The position numbers were made by a program, and so were the translations under genes. The notes under the pieces were generated by a model. The model had not been told where the DNA came from and did not search any database. It was given only the letters and a program-made list of their open reading frames with translations. Positions 47,273-57,742 of a stretch of DNA of 64,000 bases are shown here, piece after piece; position 1 is the first letter of the stretch; each line of letters begins with the position of its first letter. Source of the DNA: Ascaphus truei (lineage: Eukaryota > Chordata > Amphibia > Anura > Ascaphidae); contig CM071569.1 of the NCBI GenBank assembly GCA_036426205.1, positions 284,436,908-284,500,907 of the forward strand, in the 5' to 3' direction.

Positions 47273-47325
47273 CTTGGACATGGACATCAGATAACATGAA
47301 CCTAACATCGTATAACATGAACCTA
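47273..47325. repeat. Resumed CATAGACATCGGATAACA array remnant
   Basis: Degenerate units (GGACATGGACATCAGATAAC, ATGAACCTAACATCG, TATAACATGAACC) right of the L2 tail, ending about 55 bp from the exon 8 donor. Confidence 0.75.
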
Positions 47326-47379
47326 CAGTAAGCAGATGCCCGCAGATGCCAATCTGTGAGAGGGGGGATCGGATCTTAC

Positions 47380-47459
47380 CTGTATAACACAGATCTCTTT
47401 GGGCTCTACAAGCATCTTCCCAAACTCAGTTAGAATCAGGAGCTTCCCCTGTTGTGGCA
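47380..47459 (-). CDS. HGD: HGD exon 8
   Basis: 80 bp, acceptor CATCCCACAG, donor GTAAGA. Completes a valine codon, then [26 protein letters not shown]; human is [26 protein letters not shown]. The frame is intact. Confidence 0.96.
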
Positions 47460-48326
47460 CTGTGGGATGGATACAGAGCAGTTATTGCCAACATTCGTGG
47501 TGCGTTTAACAGTTTTAGCAGGAGGTCTAGACCCTAAGCTTTGAGAATAAGCATTTTGCTATTAAATGAATGCTACACGATTAATTTTAAACAGGCATTT
47601 ATTAGCAGCGATGTAGAAAGTGGTCTTCCCGTGTACCAGCTTGTAATTTGGGGAGTATCAATAGGAGGAGCAGTTTGGGAGTTCACCATACACAAACTGT
47701 ATTATTATTGCTTTGCAATGCATTGTGGATACTTATAGCACTGATGTTTAGCTCTACCACTCAATAATAGGAAGAATTGCTCCTGAGTTTGATTGCAGCA
47801 GAAATAAACAAGAGTGCTAATGTTTTTTGACGCCATTCTCAATAGATAGTCCGACTCTCCTTATGCTAGAAGATGAATAGCAAACATGCATGTTCAAATT
47901 GATCTTTATATCCTTGTGGAAAGAAGCGAGTGATATTTCTGAACAAAAGAACAGTGTCACTCATTACCATTACAGCTGTACGCTATCGTGCCAAGAATTT
48001 CCAACAGACCCTCAGACCTGTTTGGCCACACCAAGTTCTGTTAGTAGGATGTTAGGATAGGTAATATCCACATAGAGATAACCCAAGTCCTCAGGGCCGT
48101 TATCCTGCTTTGGGGATCACAAAGCGCATATTCACCGTTTTATGCAATTAATATCAGAATTTTGTAGTGGACTAAGCAAGGCTGAAGCAGTCATGGAAGA
48201 TGGAGGTCATCTCAGGGTTCAGCTGCTCTCTCAGGACTGACCTGTGGTGACAGGGAGCAGGAGGGAGGGCTTGGCATTCTCAGACTGGTAATCCAGGAGG
48301 TTGCAGTATCCCGCAGACTCCTAATC
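47460..48326. other. Intron 7 sequence, no gene recognised
   Basis: No repeats of note and no recognised frame. Confidence 0.4.
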
Positions 48327-48399
48327 TAGGGTTGCCAGGTGCCCGGTATACAGACTGTCCTGTAATTGCATACTGTCCAGTAAAAAATAACAGATAATA

Positions 48400-48588
48400 C
48401 TGGACATGTATGTGTATACTGGTATTACCTCTCTGGACGTGTACGTGTATACCGGTATTACCTCTCTGGGCGTGTATGTGTATACCGGTATTACCTCTCT
48501 GGGCGTGTATGTGTATACCGGTATTACCTCTCTGGACGTGTATGTGTATACCGGTATTATCTCTCTGGGCGTGTATGTGGTATACCGG
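48400..48588. repeat. ATACCGGTATTACCTC minisatellite, left part
   Basis: Five to six 31-33 bp units; interrupted at 48589 by the LTR element and continued at 52897. Confidence 0.93.
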
Positions 48589-49160
48589 TGTAGACGGACA
48601 TTCACAGAGGTACACAATTGGAGTCGTTATAATGTGAAATTATAATAGGCTTTATTGTGCCTTTTCCTTTTTATCAGGAAATTATCCAAACACAGGGGGG
48701 AACAAAGCTTCCATTCACTTGGGAGTATTTCTAGTGAAATCCTATGCAATTAATTCACATTTCCATTAGTTAAGCATTTCTCCCATCCCAAACACATAGC
48801 ATGAACTAAGCAGATTTAAGCAGTTTCTTAATAATGAAAGTCTTATCTGTTTATCAGCTGTAGAGTAAGCTTCTCTGCTGTCCTGGAACCGCACCCGTGC
48901 GTGCACAGAAAAATACCAGCATCCAGGTTTAGAAGTCTTATTGGGTGTCTTGCAATCAGCTCTGCTGTGTGGCTGGCAGAACTCAAGACATTGTGGTGTC
49001 TCCAAAAGGTCAGCTCTCAGTCAGAGCTAAAGAGAGACAGTCCCTGTCTGAAAGGCAGGCTTTTTGTAACAATCTAATCAGACAGGTGGTGTTTAGTAAT
49101 TAACTACCACACTGCTAGATTAAAGGAACATTACTGAACAGGGATAAGTCCCCTGTTACA
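48589..49160 (-). repeat. 3' LTR of the coiled-coil element
   Basis: 572 bp, TGTAACAGGG (49160) to CGTCTACA (48589) on the - strand. A - strand AATAAAGCCTATTATAAT near 48630-48655 is a likely poly(A) signal. Confidence 0.9.
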
Positions 49161-51190
49161 TACCTCCCCTGTTTGTGGGAAGCTCGGGCTTACCACGGCC
49201 AAAGCCCACCTTTCCACTCTCATTCTAGATATCTCTGTGACTTGAATGAGAGTGGATGGAGGAAGAGAACCTTCTGTCCCGCTGGGATTGGAGCCCTTTC
49301 TCCAGTTTATTTTTGTCTCCTCCCGAAGATGCTTGAGATCAGCACTCCTCAGTCGCTCGAGGAGGACTTTTTCCACGTAAAGTCTTTTTATCGCGTGCGC
49401 GGTCTTGAGATTTCTGTTGCGTCGGGCACTCCTCTTTTTGTAGACAAAGTGTATGGCAACAGTTGTAGAGCAGTTAGGACTAGCCCTTAGAGTTTTCTGC
49501 TCTTGAAGTGGTCTTTCTGCAGCTTCTCCACACCACGGAGTCGCCAGTTCAGCTTCTTCAGCTAAGGATTCTTCTGGCTTTGATTCTGCACTCCTACCTC
49601 TGTTTGTTGCCTGTTGGGCAGCTGTAGGTTTGGCTAGTGCTTTCTTTGGTGGCTCAAACTTCGTAATTTTGTTTTGAAGTTGCGTGGAGTCCCCAACTCT
49701 CACTGTACCCTTGTCCTTACGGGCATTAGTTACTGTGGGATACTGGTGCTTGGGCAGAGCCAATACCTTTTTCCGTATTGGAGGAATCTGTATCAGAGTC
49801 TCCTTCATATTCTGGAGCTCTGTAATTTTTGTCGTCAAGGTTGCCGCTGCGTCTGTTTTCTCCTTGGTGTACTGACTCAAGGGAATGGAACAGTCTCTCT
49901 GTCTCTCCAGCTCTTGCTCCAGTTTCTGAGCCTTCTCACGCTCCCTCTCATACAGAGTCGCCTGGTATCGAAGCTCCGCTTCCAACGATGCTCTGATGAC
50001 ATGCAGCGTGGCCTTTAGCTCCTCATACTGCTCTGTGGGGACGTACTGGGTATTCAGACGTTCCTGCAGCGCTTGTACCTCTTTAGCAGCCTGCAGGTTT
50101 TCTTCCTGTAGCGTTTGCTGCTTCTCCTCAGCATACTGGAGGTGTGTAGGCAGACCTTGCAGTTGGGTCTGCAGTCGGTGCTCTGCTTCAAACTTTTCCT
50201 TGACTTCTTCTGTTAACTGAAAATTTTCTTCTTTCAGTTTTAAGTTTTCTCTTTTTAATCTTGAACTTTCTCCTTTTTCAGTCTCTGTATTCTTCAGGGC
50301 TTCTTTGCAGTCCTCCTTCCATTTACGCACATCTGCTTTGAGAATGACAATCTCCTGGCGTGAGACTTCCTTCTCTAGGTTGAGGGTCTGAAGCTCCTTC
50401 TGAGAGACTTTGAGAACTGTACCAAGATTACCAATAGTTTCTTTAGCAATGTCCAGCTCCTCAGTGAGACTGTGTAGTTCCTTTCTGGAAACTTCCAGGT
50501 CTGTGTGGCAGCTGTTGGTCTCATGATATGAGGCATCCAGCTCTATACGAAGAGTGTGAACCTCTTGCTAGAAGACTGTCATCTGCTTCAGTGCCTCCTC
50601 ATACTTCCGCTTTAGCGTAGCCACCATTTTAACAGATTGGCTTTGCTTTTCATCCATGGCGGAGATAGTAGCCTTTGCAGTATCTAGCTCAGTCTTGAGA
50701 TCCTCCAATTCGGTCTTGGCCATAGAATAAATTGCGAGCACAGTCTTCTGTAACTCAGCATTATTTTTTCTCTCTTCCTAATTCTTCACAGAGCAGATCA
50801 CAGTCATGCCTGGCAATTTTCAGGGCGTCTTCAGGGCTGGCCAAGGGATTGTCACTCACTGGTTCCGGCTCCGCTTCCCTGGGATGACTAGTTGAGGGTT
50901 CCTCACTGTTGGCACCGGACAGACACTTCTTTGGGGTTCACAACTTCTGCCTTGGGCCCTCTGGATATTCGGTTAACCATGGGACGAATTCTCCATTTTC
51001 TCTAGGCTGCAGGGCAACTCGGTCCCCCTTTTCCTCCACAGGATCTGCGGACGTGTCTGTTCCTTCCACGGTAAGTGAAGAACTGCTTTTCTTTTTCTTT
51101 TTCTTCCTTTTTGATTTGGATGACACCGTCCCTTCAGGGATACTGGGGTCTCCATCTTCATTTGAAGTTTTAGCAGCTTCATTATAACGC
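49131..51190 (-). CDS. Long coiled-coil ORF of the non-autonomous LTR element
   Basis: Function unknown. The - strand frame ending at 49131 is open from 50567 (an ATG at 50330 gives 399 codons). It reads as heptad-rich coiled coil: ENLKLKEENFQLTEEVKEKF, EEKQQTLQEENLQAAKEVQA, EREREKAQKLEQELERQ. The last 150 residues are basic and not coiled. An in-frame TAG at 50570-50568 (CAG expected) interrupts upstream coil (KMVATLKRKYEEALKQ, AKTELEDLKTELDTAKATIS). A further shift near 50780 leads to a lysine-rich start with SSKSKRKKKKKKSSSS near 51125. The intact protein may have had about 650 residues. It resembles golgin/trichohyalin-like proteins only in composition. It could be a divergent gag or a captured host gene. 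The stop lies inside the 3' LTR. Confidence 0.65.
49161..49174 (-). promoter_or_regulatory. Polypurine tract of the coiled-coil element
   Basis: AAACAGGGGAGGTA on the - strand, directly before the TGTAACA start of the 3' LTR. Confidence 0.8.
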
Positions 51191-52404
51191 CAGGCTTTTC
51201 TTGCAGCTGCTTTAGCTGACAGAAATATTCTGATCCACTGCTCCGCTCTGTCTCCTGCTGATCATATTCGTATCAAAGGGAGCGGTCTTTTCTGTTCGTG
51301 CCGAGTTCAGGCACCCCACACATTCTTGGGGTGTTTTGGGTGTGACTCAGTTTCGGGTTCCCTGTAAGAGATGTCTTCCTCTTTATTGGACTGGAAGGGC
51401 CACTCTTCCTGGGGTAGGTTATTACGGAACGCTGCATCTTGTCCTCCATTTTTAGGCTATCAGGTGTAATTTTCTTCCTGACCTCAGGAGGCGCTATTGA
51501 GCTGTTGCCACTGTATTGCTAGAACCCCCCATTGTGGTAGTCCTACAGATGGGCATATTTTGCTTGTAGAGGTGTAGCTCTCACAGGCTCTCTGTAGACT
51601 TTTCTTTCTGGATATTTTTTTTTTTTTCATATCAGCAGTACTGTGCATGCATTTTCTTTAATCAGGTGATACAAGTTGTGCAGCGGCTAGGTAAAAAAGT
51701 CTATTTGCTATACACCATTTACTTGCTGGTGCAATCCCTCTGCTTCAGCAACAGAATTTGGTTTTCTGCCTGAGTTCAGTAATTTTCAGTCTCATCTTGG
51801 GTATTATGGCATACTTTTTTACTTGCAGAAAAAAAAACTCTTTGCAGTGGACTATTTCTTTCATTCGGCAGGTGACTCAACACTCAGCAATTGGCTTTGA
51901 AAAACCTTTTTCCTTTATAGGGCAATTTTACACTCAGCATTTGTTTGCTAAAAATTCCCCTGCTTCAGCACAGTTTGTATCAATTTTCACACTTTTCTGC
52001 ATATACTCCATTCACAGATGTAGTCTATGCGGTGTGGCAACCTTTATCTGCAAATCAGTACACTCGTGGTTCACCCTCTGTATTCACTGTCCTGCATGAA
52101 ACTTTTGAAAACACAAACACCTATCCCTTTCCAAGGGTGACTCCTCTTTCTTGAACCCTGACTATGGCTGAAAGGCAAAGACCCTATTTCAATGACCATA
52201 TTACACTTTGTGATAGGCAAATAAGGTTTAGCTACTTCAGCAGTCTCTTCTGGTTTTTGTAAGTTTCAGTGGTGTGTATCCCTTTAACTCTGCCTCTGCT
52301 CGCATGAGAGGTTTTTTTTTTTTCTCAAACTGTTTTTGTAGCAAAAGCATAAAAAAAATTTCACATAAAAACCTCCGGTCTATTTAACTACAAAGACACC
52401 TCTT
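51191..52404 (-). other. Leader region of the coiled-coil element
   Basis: Between the primer-binding site and the lysine-rich ORF start. A possible upstream in-frame extension (AAARKAWRYNEAAKTS) is at about 51220-51165. The rest is T-rich on + with no recognised pol motif. Confidence 0.5.
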
Positions 52405-52422
52405 GTCCCACCTCGGACACCA
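52405..52422 (-). promoter_or_regulatory. Primer-binding site of the coiled-coil element
   Basis: TGGTGTCCGAGGTGGGAC on the - strand, two bases after the 5' LTR end. It matches TGGTGTCAGAAGTGGGAT, the complement of a tRNA-Leu 3' end, at 15 of 18 positions. Confidence 0.7.
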
Positions 52423-52424
52423 AA

Positions 52425-52893
52425 TGTAGACGGACGTGCACAGAGGTACACCATTGGAGTCGTTATAATGTGAAATTATAATAGGCTTTATTGTGCCTTT
52501 TCCTTTTAATTCAGGAAATTATCCAAACACAGGGGGGAACAAAGCTTCCATTCACTTGGGAGTATTCTAGTGAAATCCATGCAATTAGTTCACATCTCCA
52601 TTAGTAAGCATTTCTCCCCATCCCAAACACATAGCACGAAATAAGCAGATATAAGCAGTCTCTTAATAATGAAAGTCTTATCTGTTTATCAGCTGTAGAG
52701 TAAGCTTCTCTGCTGTCCTGGAACCGCAACCCGTGCGTGCACAGAAAAATACCAGCATCCAGGTTTAGAAGTCTTATGGGTGTCTGCAATCAGCTCTGCT
52801 GTGTGGCTGGCAGAACTCAAGACATTGTGGTGACTCCAAAGGGAGCTCAGTTCAGAGCTAAAGAGAGACAGTCCCTGTAAGTCCCCTGTTACA
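52425..52893 (-). repeat. 5' LTR of the coiled-coil element (shortened)
   Basis: 469 bp. It is nearly identical to the 3' LTR except for small indels and the loss of roughly 100-120 bp corresponding to about 49040-49148. Confidence 0.9.
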
Positions 52894-52896
52894 ACC

Positions 52897-53430
52897 GAAT
52901 TACCTCTCTGGCGTGTATGTGTATACCGGTATTACCTCTCTGGCGTGTGTGTGTATACCAGTATTACCTCTCTGGGCGTGTAGTGTATACCGGTATTTAC
53001 CTCTCTGGGCGTGTATGCGTATACCGGTATACCATCTATGGGCGTGTAGCGTTATAACGGTATTACCTTCTTGGGCGTGTATGTGTATACGGTATTACCT
53101 CTCTGGGGTGTATGTGCTATACCGGTATTACCTCTCTGGGCGTGAATGTGGTATACCGGTATTACCTCTTCGTGTGTTTAACCGGTATACCTCCTGGCGT
53201 GTATGTTATACCGGTATTACCTCTCTGGGCGTGTATGTGTTATACCGTATTACCTCTCTGGCTGGTGTATGTTATACCGGTATTACCTCTCTGGGCGTGT
53301 ATGTGGTATTACGTATTACCTCTCTGGGGGTGTGTTACGGATCTCTGGTGTGTGTGTGTGTGTATACCGGTATTACCTCTCTGGGCGTGTATGTGTATAC
53401 CGGTATTACCTCTCTGGGCGTGTATGTGTA
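52897..53430. repeat. ATACCGGTATTACCTC minisatellite, right part
   Basis: About 17 units of 29-33 bp, many with single-base gaps. Units at 53345-53430 are regular. Confidence 0.94.
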
Positions 53431-53614
53431 GCCCTGCTCTCTCCCTACTCAGGGAAATGTACACCTGGGGGTTTTAAAACACCTTGATTATGCAGCTGGG
53501 GTCAGACTAATTAAGCAGCACTTCTCAACTGAAACTTAACCTCGTCACTGCTGCACTGCAAGCCTAAACATAGGTTTGCCAGGTATAGGCTGGTGACGTT
53601 CATTCACCCTGTCA

Positions 53615-53710
53615 CACACGCCCAGAGGTAATACCGGTATACACATACACGCCCAGAGAGGTAATACCGGTATACACATACACGCCCATAGAGATAATAC
53701 CGGTATACAC

Positions 53711-53712
<2 letters not shown>
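53615..53712. repeat. Inverted ATACCGGTATTACCTC minisatellite
   Basis: Three units in reverse orientation (CACGCCCAGAGAGGTAATAC CGGTATACACATA), so the family is present both ways in this element. Confidence 0.92.
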
Positions 53713-53748
<36 letters not shown>

Positions 53749-53980
53749 CGTGTGGCGTGTGTGTGTGTGGTGTGTGTGTGTGGCGTGTGTGTGTGGCGTG
53801 TGTGTGTGTGGCGTGTGTGTGGTGTGTGTGTGTGGCGTGTGTGTGTGTGTGGCGTGTGTGTGTGGCGTGTGTGTGTGGCGTGTGTGTGTGTGTGGCGTGT
53901 GTGTGTGTGTGGGGCAAGTGTGTGTGTGGGGCAAGTGTGTGTGTGGGGCAAGTGTGTGTGGGGCAAGTGTGTCGCACCTT
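53713..53980. repeat. GT-rich array (GTGTGTGTGTGGC)
   Basis: A pure (GT) run of about 35 bp followed by GTGTGTGTGGC units and four GTGTGTGGGGCAAGT units. Confidence 0.95.
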
Positions 53981-54026
53981 TCACAATTGTGTCTAGTATT
54001 TTTGGAGAATCCACCTGGCAACCCTA

Positions 54027-54811
54027 ACTCCTACCCCCAGCTGGCCAGCTCCCACGGTAATAAAGATGCACAGCCGACTTCTATGCTAAGGACACTGAGA
54101 AAAAGCTTCCCCGAGATAAGCGTCGGGAAGAAATGGCTTAAAGGAACATTTCCAGACAGACAATCAGGTGGGAACCTTACAGTGTTTCAGATCAATCAAC
54201 CAAAGCTAAAGTAACCCGCTGCAGTTCTTATTATCTGACACCAGAGGGCGATCAAAACAGACCTAGCAACAACAGCAACAGATGTAAGAATCACTGCCTG
54301 TGCAGTTTGCAAATCTGTTCCTTTTTAAATGATATTATTATTATGTTTTATTTGCATGCCACCAACATGTTCCCCAGCGCAGTACAGTAACATTGTATAA
54401 CAAAGAGAGTACATAACGTTTTATTTTCCTGAAATGTGTCAAGAAATCAACAAAAACCACAAAAATGCAATGAAACACCCGGAACAAACACCCGTATTTC
54501 ACACGCTGGATTCAAGCTGCTCCCAGATTAAGATATTTGTGGGTTTTTGGTGAAATTTGCTATTCTTGCAACTTTTCCCCCAGCCGCTCATACGCTGCAG
54601 CGGAGCAGATCTCTGCTCTCGGATATTCTGGAGCCCAGTTTAGTTTGGACCATATTTAGTAAGCGGTGCTTAGCCACAAGGCACCTTAGATACGGACCTT
54701 AATGTGATCAATACAGAGCTCCCATAGTGACGTCTTGATGCAGATCAAACTGTTCAGTATGTTTCATCCCTTGTGTACTTAAAAATGTAAGAATCTTGTT
54801 AATCTTATACC
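54027..54811. other. Intron 7 sequence, no gene recognised
   Basis: No recognised frame or repeat apart from short AT-rich runs. Confidence 0.4.
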
Positions 54812-54865
54812 GGCCCTGGAGACCAGACCACCAACAGGACAGGTTTTAAGGATATCCCTGCATTG
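54812..54865. mobile_element. Fragment of the GCTTCAGCACAGGTGG MITE family
   Basis: Carries only one end: ACCACCAACAGGACAGGTTT TAAGGATATCCCTGC. Confidence 0.7.
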
Positions 54866-55839
54866 ATGTCTGTGTATATTATTGGTATATGGTCACCACT
54901 TTATTGTGTGATCAATTGAGCAGACGTCCTATTGCATATTTTGTAGGAATGGGCTGTACCTTTATGCTGTCATATTTATATGGGACATTCCAACTGCAGA
55001 CTTGATACATCAAAATACCACATGTTGCAGAGAAGGAACTGACATGGTAACCAGTTTACATCACACTGCATTATATAGCAGTATATAGATTCTGTCCTAC
55101 ACAGGCTCAATCCACATACCACCAACCTATGACTGTGTGTTACCCTACCTGAGCTCACATTGATTTCTTGCTTCTCAGTAGTCAGGTGTCTTTATTTACC
55201 TATGGGTCAGATCTCCACTATGACAAGATTTCTACACATACTTTACCCATTACAATTGACCCTGGCCTAGACTACTACTTATCACATCTTACAGGAGGGT
55301 TCTCACTAAATAGCAATCATAGGTTGGCTTGATGGGTATGCTGTGTTAGAGACTGTCTCTATTTCAGCACCAGCAAGCTACACTCCAGACATTGGTTGTT
55401 GAGTTATGCAGCCGGATACATTATCCTACTAATTGTTAGGTACCCTCTGGTGGTTACATTGCACACTTTATTACCACCTTAGTGTGGCAACTACTTCTAC
55501 TAGGCAATACACCCTAGGGTTCACGTTACCATCCTGGTCCATCCCCACCCTATTTTTAAATACACCACACATGTTTTTTCTTTATTAATTATTAGTGTGT
55601 AAACCTCTTTTTTAATATTACTTATTAAATGTTATGTTTTAATAGTCCTGGAGTGCATCCAAAAATGAGCTTCTAGCTAGAGAGTGGGGGTGAAATCGCC
55701 ATACTCTCTGTTTGTGATATACAATTTATCTAGCTCATTGGTTGCACCTTTTGCCAATCTCGGCATTATTGGACGCAAATCATTATTTCATATTATGACG
55801 TATTAGTGAGCACTATATTTTTTCTGTGTTTTTGTATCC
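54866..55839. other. Intron 7 sequence, no gene recognised
   Basis: Ordinary sequence; nothing identified. Confidence 0.4.
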
Positions 55840-55998
55840 CTGCTGAAGCACTGACTCAATCAGTCCCTGCTTCAGCACAGGTTGCTCAATCAGTCCCTGC
55901 TTCATTCAGCACAGGTGGCTCAATCAGAGGCTCAGTCTATGATATCCTGAAAACCGGACCTGTTGGTGGCCCTTGAGGACTGGAGTTGGCCGCCCCCT
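55840..55998. mobile_element. MITE of the GCTTCAGCACAGGTGG family
   Basis: Contains tandem CAATCAGTCCCTGCTTCAGC ACAGG pieces and the end TGTTGGTGGCCCTTGAGGAC TGGAGTTGGCC. It ends about 40 bp from the exon 7 donor. Confidence 0.85.
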
Positions 55999-56045
55999 GG
56001 TCTAAACGTTGGTAAAATAAAGATAAACGAAAAACAGCAACTCAC

Positions 56046-56080
56046 CAATCAGCAAATCCCCATCAGAACTGTAGAAACAT
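56046..56080 (-). CDS. HGD: HGD exon 7 (35-bp microexon)
   Basis: Acceptor TTTTTCTTAG, donor GTGAGT. Completes an arginine codon, then CFYSSDGDLLI and one base of a valine codon; human is CFYNSDGDFLI. The 35-bp size equals human exon 7. Confidence 0.95.
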
Positions 56081-56664
56081 CTAAGAAAAACAAAGAGCAA
56101 ATGAATGGGCGCCGTCCATCGCAGTTACTGCGCTTAACGTTATTTCCGTTACACTCGGATACAAGTACTTTATTCTGCTCTCCCGCCAGGAGAACCCACA
56201 TTTGTGTTTGAACGGTTGCATGGTTATATTTTTTAGAGCAGATCAGAAGTGAGGGGTGTTTAATGGAGATCTTATCCCCAAATTTCCTGCCGTCCTCCAA
56301 ATCTCCGTCTCCTCGTGTCTGTCCCTCCTTTCTTTCCAAGGACAGGACGAGCAGAGCAAGAGATCTTCTTAGGTTCGGAGGAATAAGCGGAGATGTGCAG
56401 GGATGGGTTGAAAACTTAGGATGCAGGTATCTGTTATGTGACCCAAATGGCAGAATGGGTAACTCAGTTACAAAGAACTTTGGGTACAATCAACATGCCA
56501 TTGTTAGCCCTATGGAGCCGGGACCTGTCGATACTAAAATAATAATAATAAAATTAAAAAATAAATAAAAAATAATAATAATAATAATAATATAATACTA
56601 TATATATATATATCTATATATCATATATATTATCTTTATATATCATATATATAAAACAGTGGTC
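56081..56664. other. Intron 6 sequence with AT microsatellite
   Basis: The + frame at 56263-56568 is not recognised. AATAATAATA and TATATATA microsatellites fill about 56535-56655. Confidence 0.5.
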
Positions 56665-56803
56665 GACAAATCACCAAAAAAATCTACTCCTCGCCACCTA
56701 GTACCACACGTGTGCTGCTTGGGGCAATAGGAGCTCGCCACAATGTTAAATCCACTCGCCCGGGGCGTGCAAATGTATAGGTTTGTCGAACACTGTATAT
56801 ATA
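56665..56803. mobile_element. hAT-like MITE
   Basis: The ends CAGTGGTCGACAAATCACC and AGGTTTGTCGAACACTG are inverted. It is surrounded by TATATA, which would be a plausible target site. Confidence 0.75.
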
Positions 56804-57030
56804 TATATATATATATAGTCAATATACACTGACAGTTTTGTGGTATGCTTTCATTTTAACTGAATCTTGGACTGAAGAAGTAATCACACACAAAGGCAGG
56901 GGAATAAAGAATATACTAAAATACTAGGTGAGGATGAGACAGATCTATGGGTTGTTCGTCGGCAACAAGCTTCCTCCAATCCATCGCTGATCTCAGCAGC
57001 GGCCAACGGGGTTAAACAAGGCAACATTAC

Positions 57031-57122
57031 CTGTCGGTCATGGAGGTGTTGCAGGTATAAATGTGGATGGCGATTCCATTGCGTGACCTGGGCTCTCCGG
57101 CTCCACAGAGGGTGTGCAGTCC
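57031..57122 (-). CDS. HGD: HGD exon 6
   Basis: 92 bp, acceptor CTCTGTCCAG, donor GTAATG. Reads [30 protein letters not shown] then two bases of an arginine codon; human is [30 protein letters not shown]. The frame is intact. Confidence 0.96.
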
Positions 57123-57709
57123 CTGGACAGAGAGTTACAAGTGGTCAGGGCTCGGCAGTGGGACATGGTGCTGCCCATTATATAACCATTCATTGCTCAC
57201 CCCTTAGTTATGAGGCACTGCGGGAGATAGGGTGTATAGCACCAATCACTTAGAATGAGCCTATTAGAAATGTTATGTTAATGAAATATTTTACCAGGAA
57301 CCCCAAGGTAAAGAGGGATAAACAAACGCAGGTGATTTTGGGGGCACTGCTAGCTCATGTGAGTTATCCTCTGGGGGGTTACAAACCTCACCCATTATTT
57401 ACTAAAAGCCATATTTGTTTTAGTGAGAATAACACAAACAGGATGTTCGGGAGGCCGATTGTTTAAAGTGATCTTTTACCCCAAAACGACGTACCAGAAC
57501 GGTCACATGTCGGGAACCCAGCTGAGCGAGGGGGTGAGAGTTCTGAGCCAAATACTAAATCAATATGAATCATATAATGATTCCAACACATCCGGTTGAA
57601 TAGGACGCAGGTGACCTGGTATGGACCCCGAGAAGGGGGTTAGTCTGCTTATTACCTAGCACAACTTGGTTTTGTTTTCATGAAAGTGTGATATTGTGAT
57701 AGTGTTATA
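57123..57709. other. Intron 5 sequence, no gene recognised
   Basis: Ordinary sequence; nothing identified. Confidence 0.4.
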
Positions 57710-57742
57710 GTGAGGAAGCACGCTGTTGCGAAACGCGTTGAG
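57710..57742. repeat. GAAGC...GCGAAACGCGTTGAG motif
   Basis: GAGGAAGCACGCTGTTGCGA AACGCGTTGAG; a similar motif is at 9967-10004. It is probably part of an unidentified dispersed element covering about 57660-58030. Confidence 0.55.

Larger units (their letters stand above)
48589..52893 (-). mobile_element. Non-autonomous LTR retrotransposon encoding a coiled-coil protein
   Basis: Two LTRs, 48589-49160 and 52425-52893, both TGTAACAGGGG... CGTCTACA on the - strand, flank a 3.3 kb interior. A primer-binding site (52405-52422) follows the 5' LTR and a polypurine tract precedes the 3' LTR. The flanks ACCGG (48584-48588) and ACCGA (52894-52898) fit a 4-5 bp target duplication. The interior encodes only a long coiled-coil frame; no protease, RT, RNase H or integrase motif is found. 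The 5' LTR has lost about 100 bp near its start. It sits in HGD intron 7 in the same orientation as HGD. Confidence 0.85.
48327..54026. mobile_element. TIR element with internal minisatellite, hosting a nested LTR element
   Basis: TAGGGTTGCCAGGT at 48327-48340 is exactly inverted at 54013-54026 (ACCTGGCAACCCTA). Inside are CCGGTATAC/CTGTCC motifs, the ATACCGGTATTACCTC minisatellite (48400-48588 and 52897-53430), a nested LTR element (48589-52893), a unique stretch, an inverted piece of the same minisatellite (53615-53712) and a GT-rich array (53713-53980). No transposase frame is seen. The ends are short, so this reading is probable, not proven. Confidence 0.6.

Noticed and set aside
49131..50330. 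Host golgin or trichohyalin-type gene exon
   Set aside because: It lies between paired LTRs and its stop codon is within the 3' LTR, so the simplest reading is an element-encoded protein; capture from a host gene remains possible.
56263..56568. A 101-codon + strand frame in HGD intron 6
   Set aside because: No recognised motif, no matching splice sites, and it ends in an AT microsatellite.
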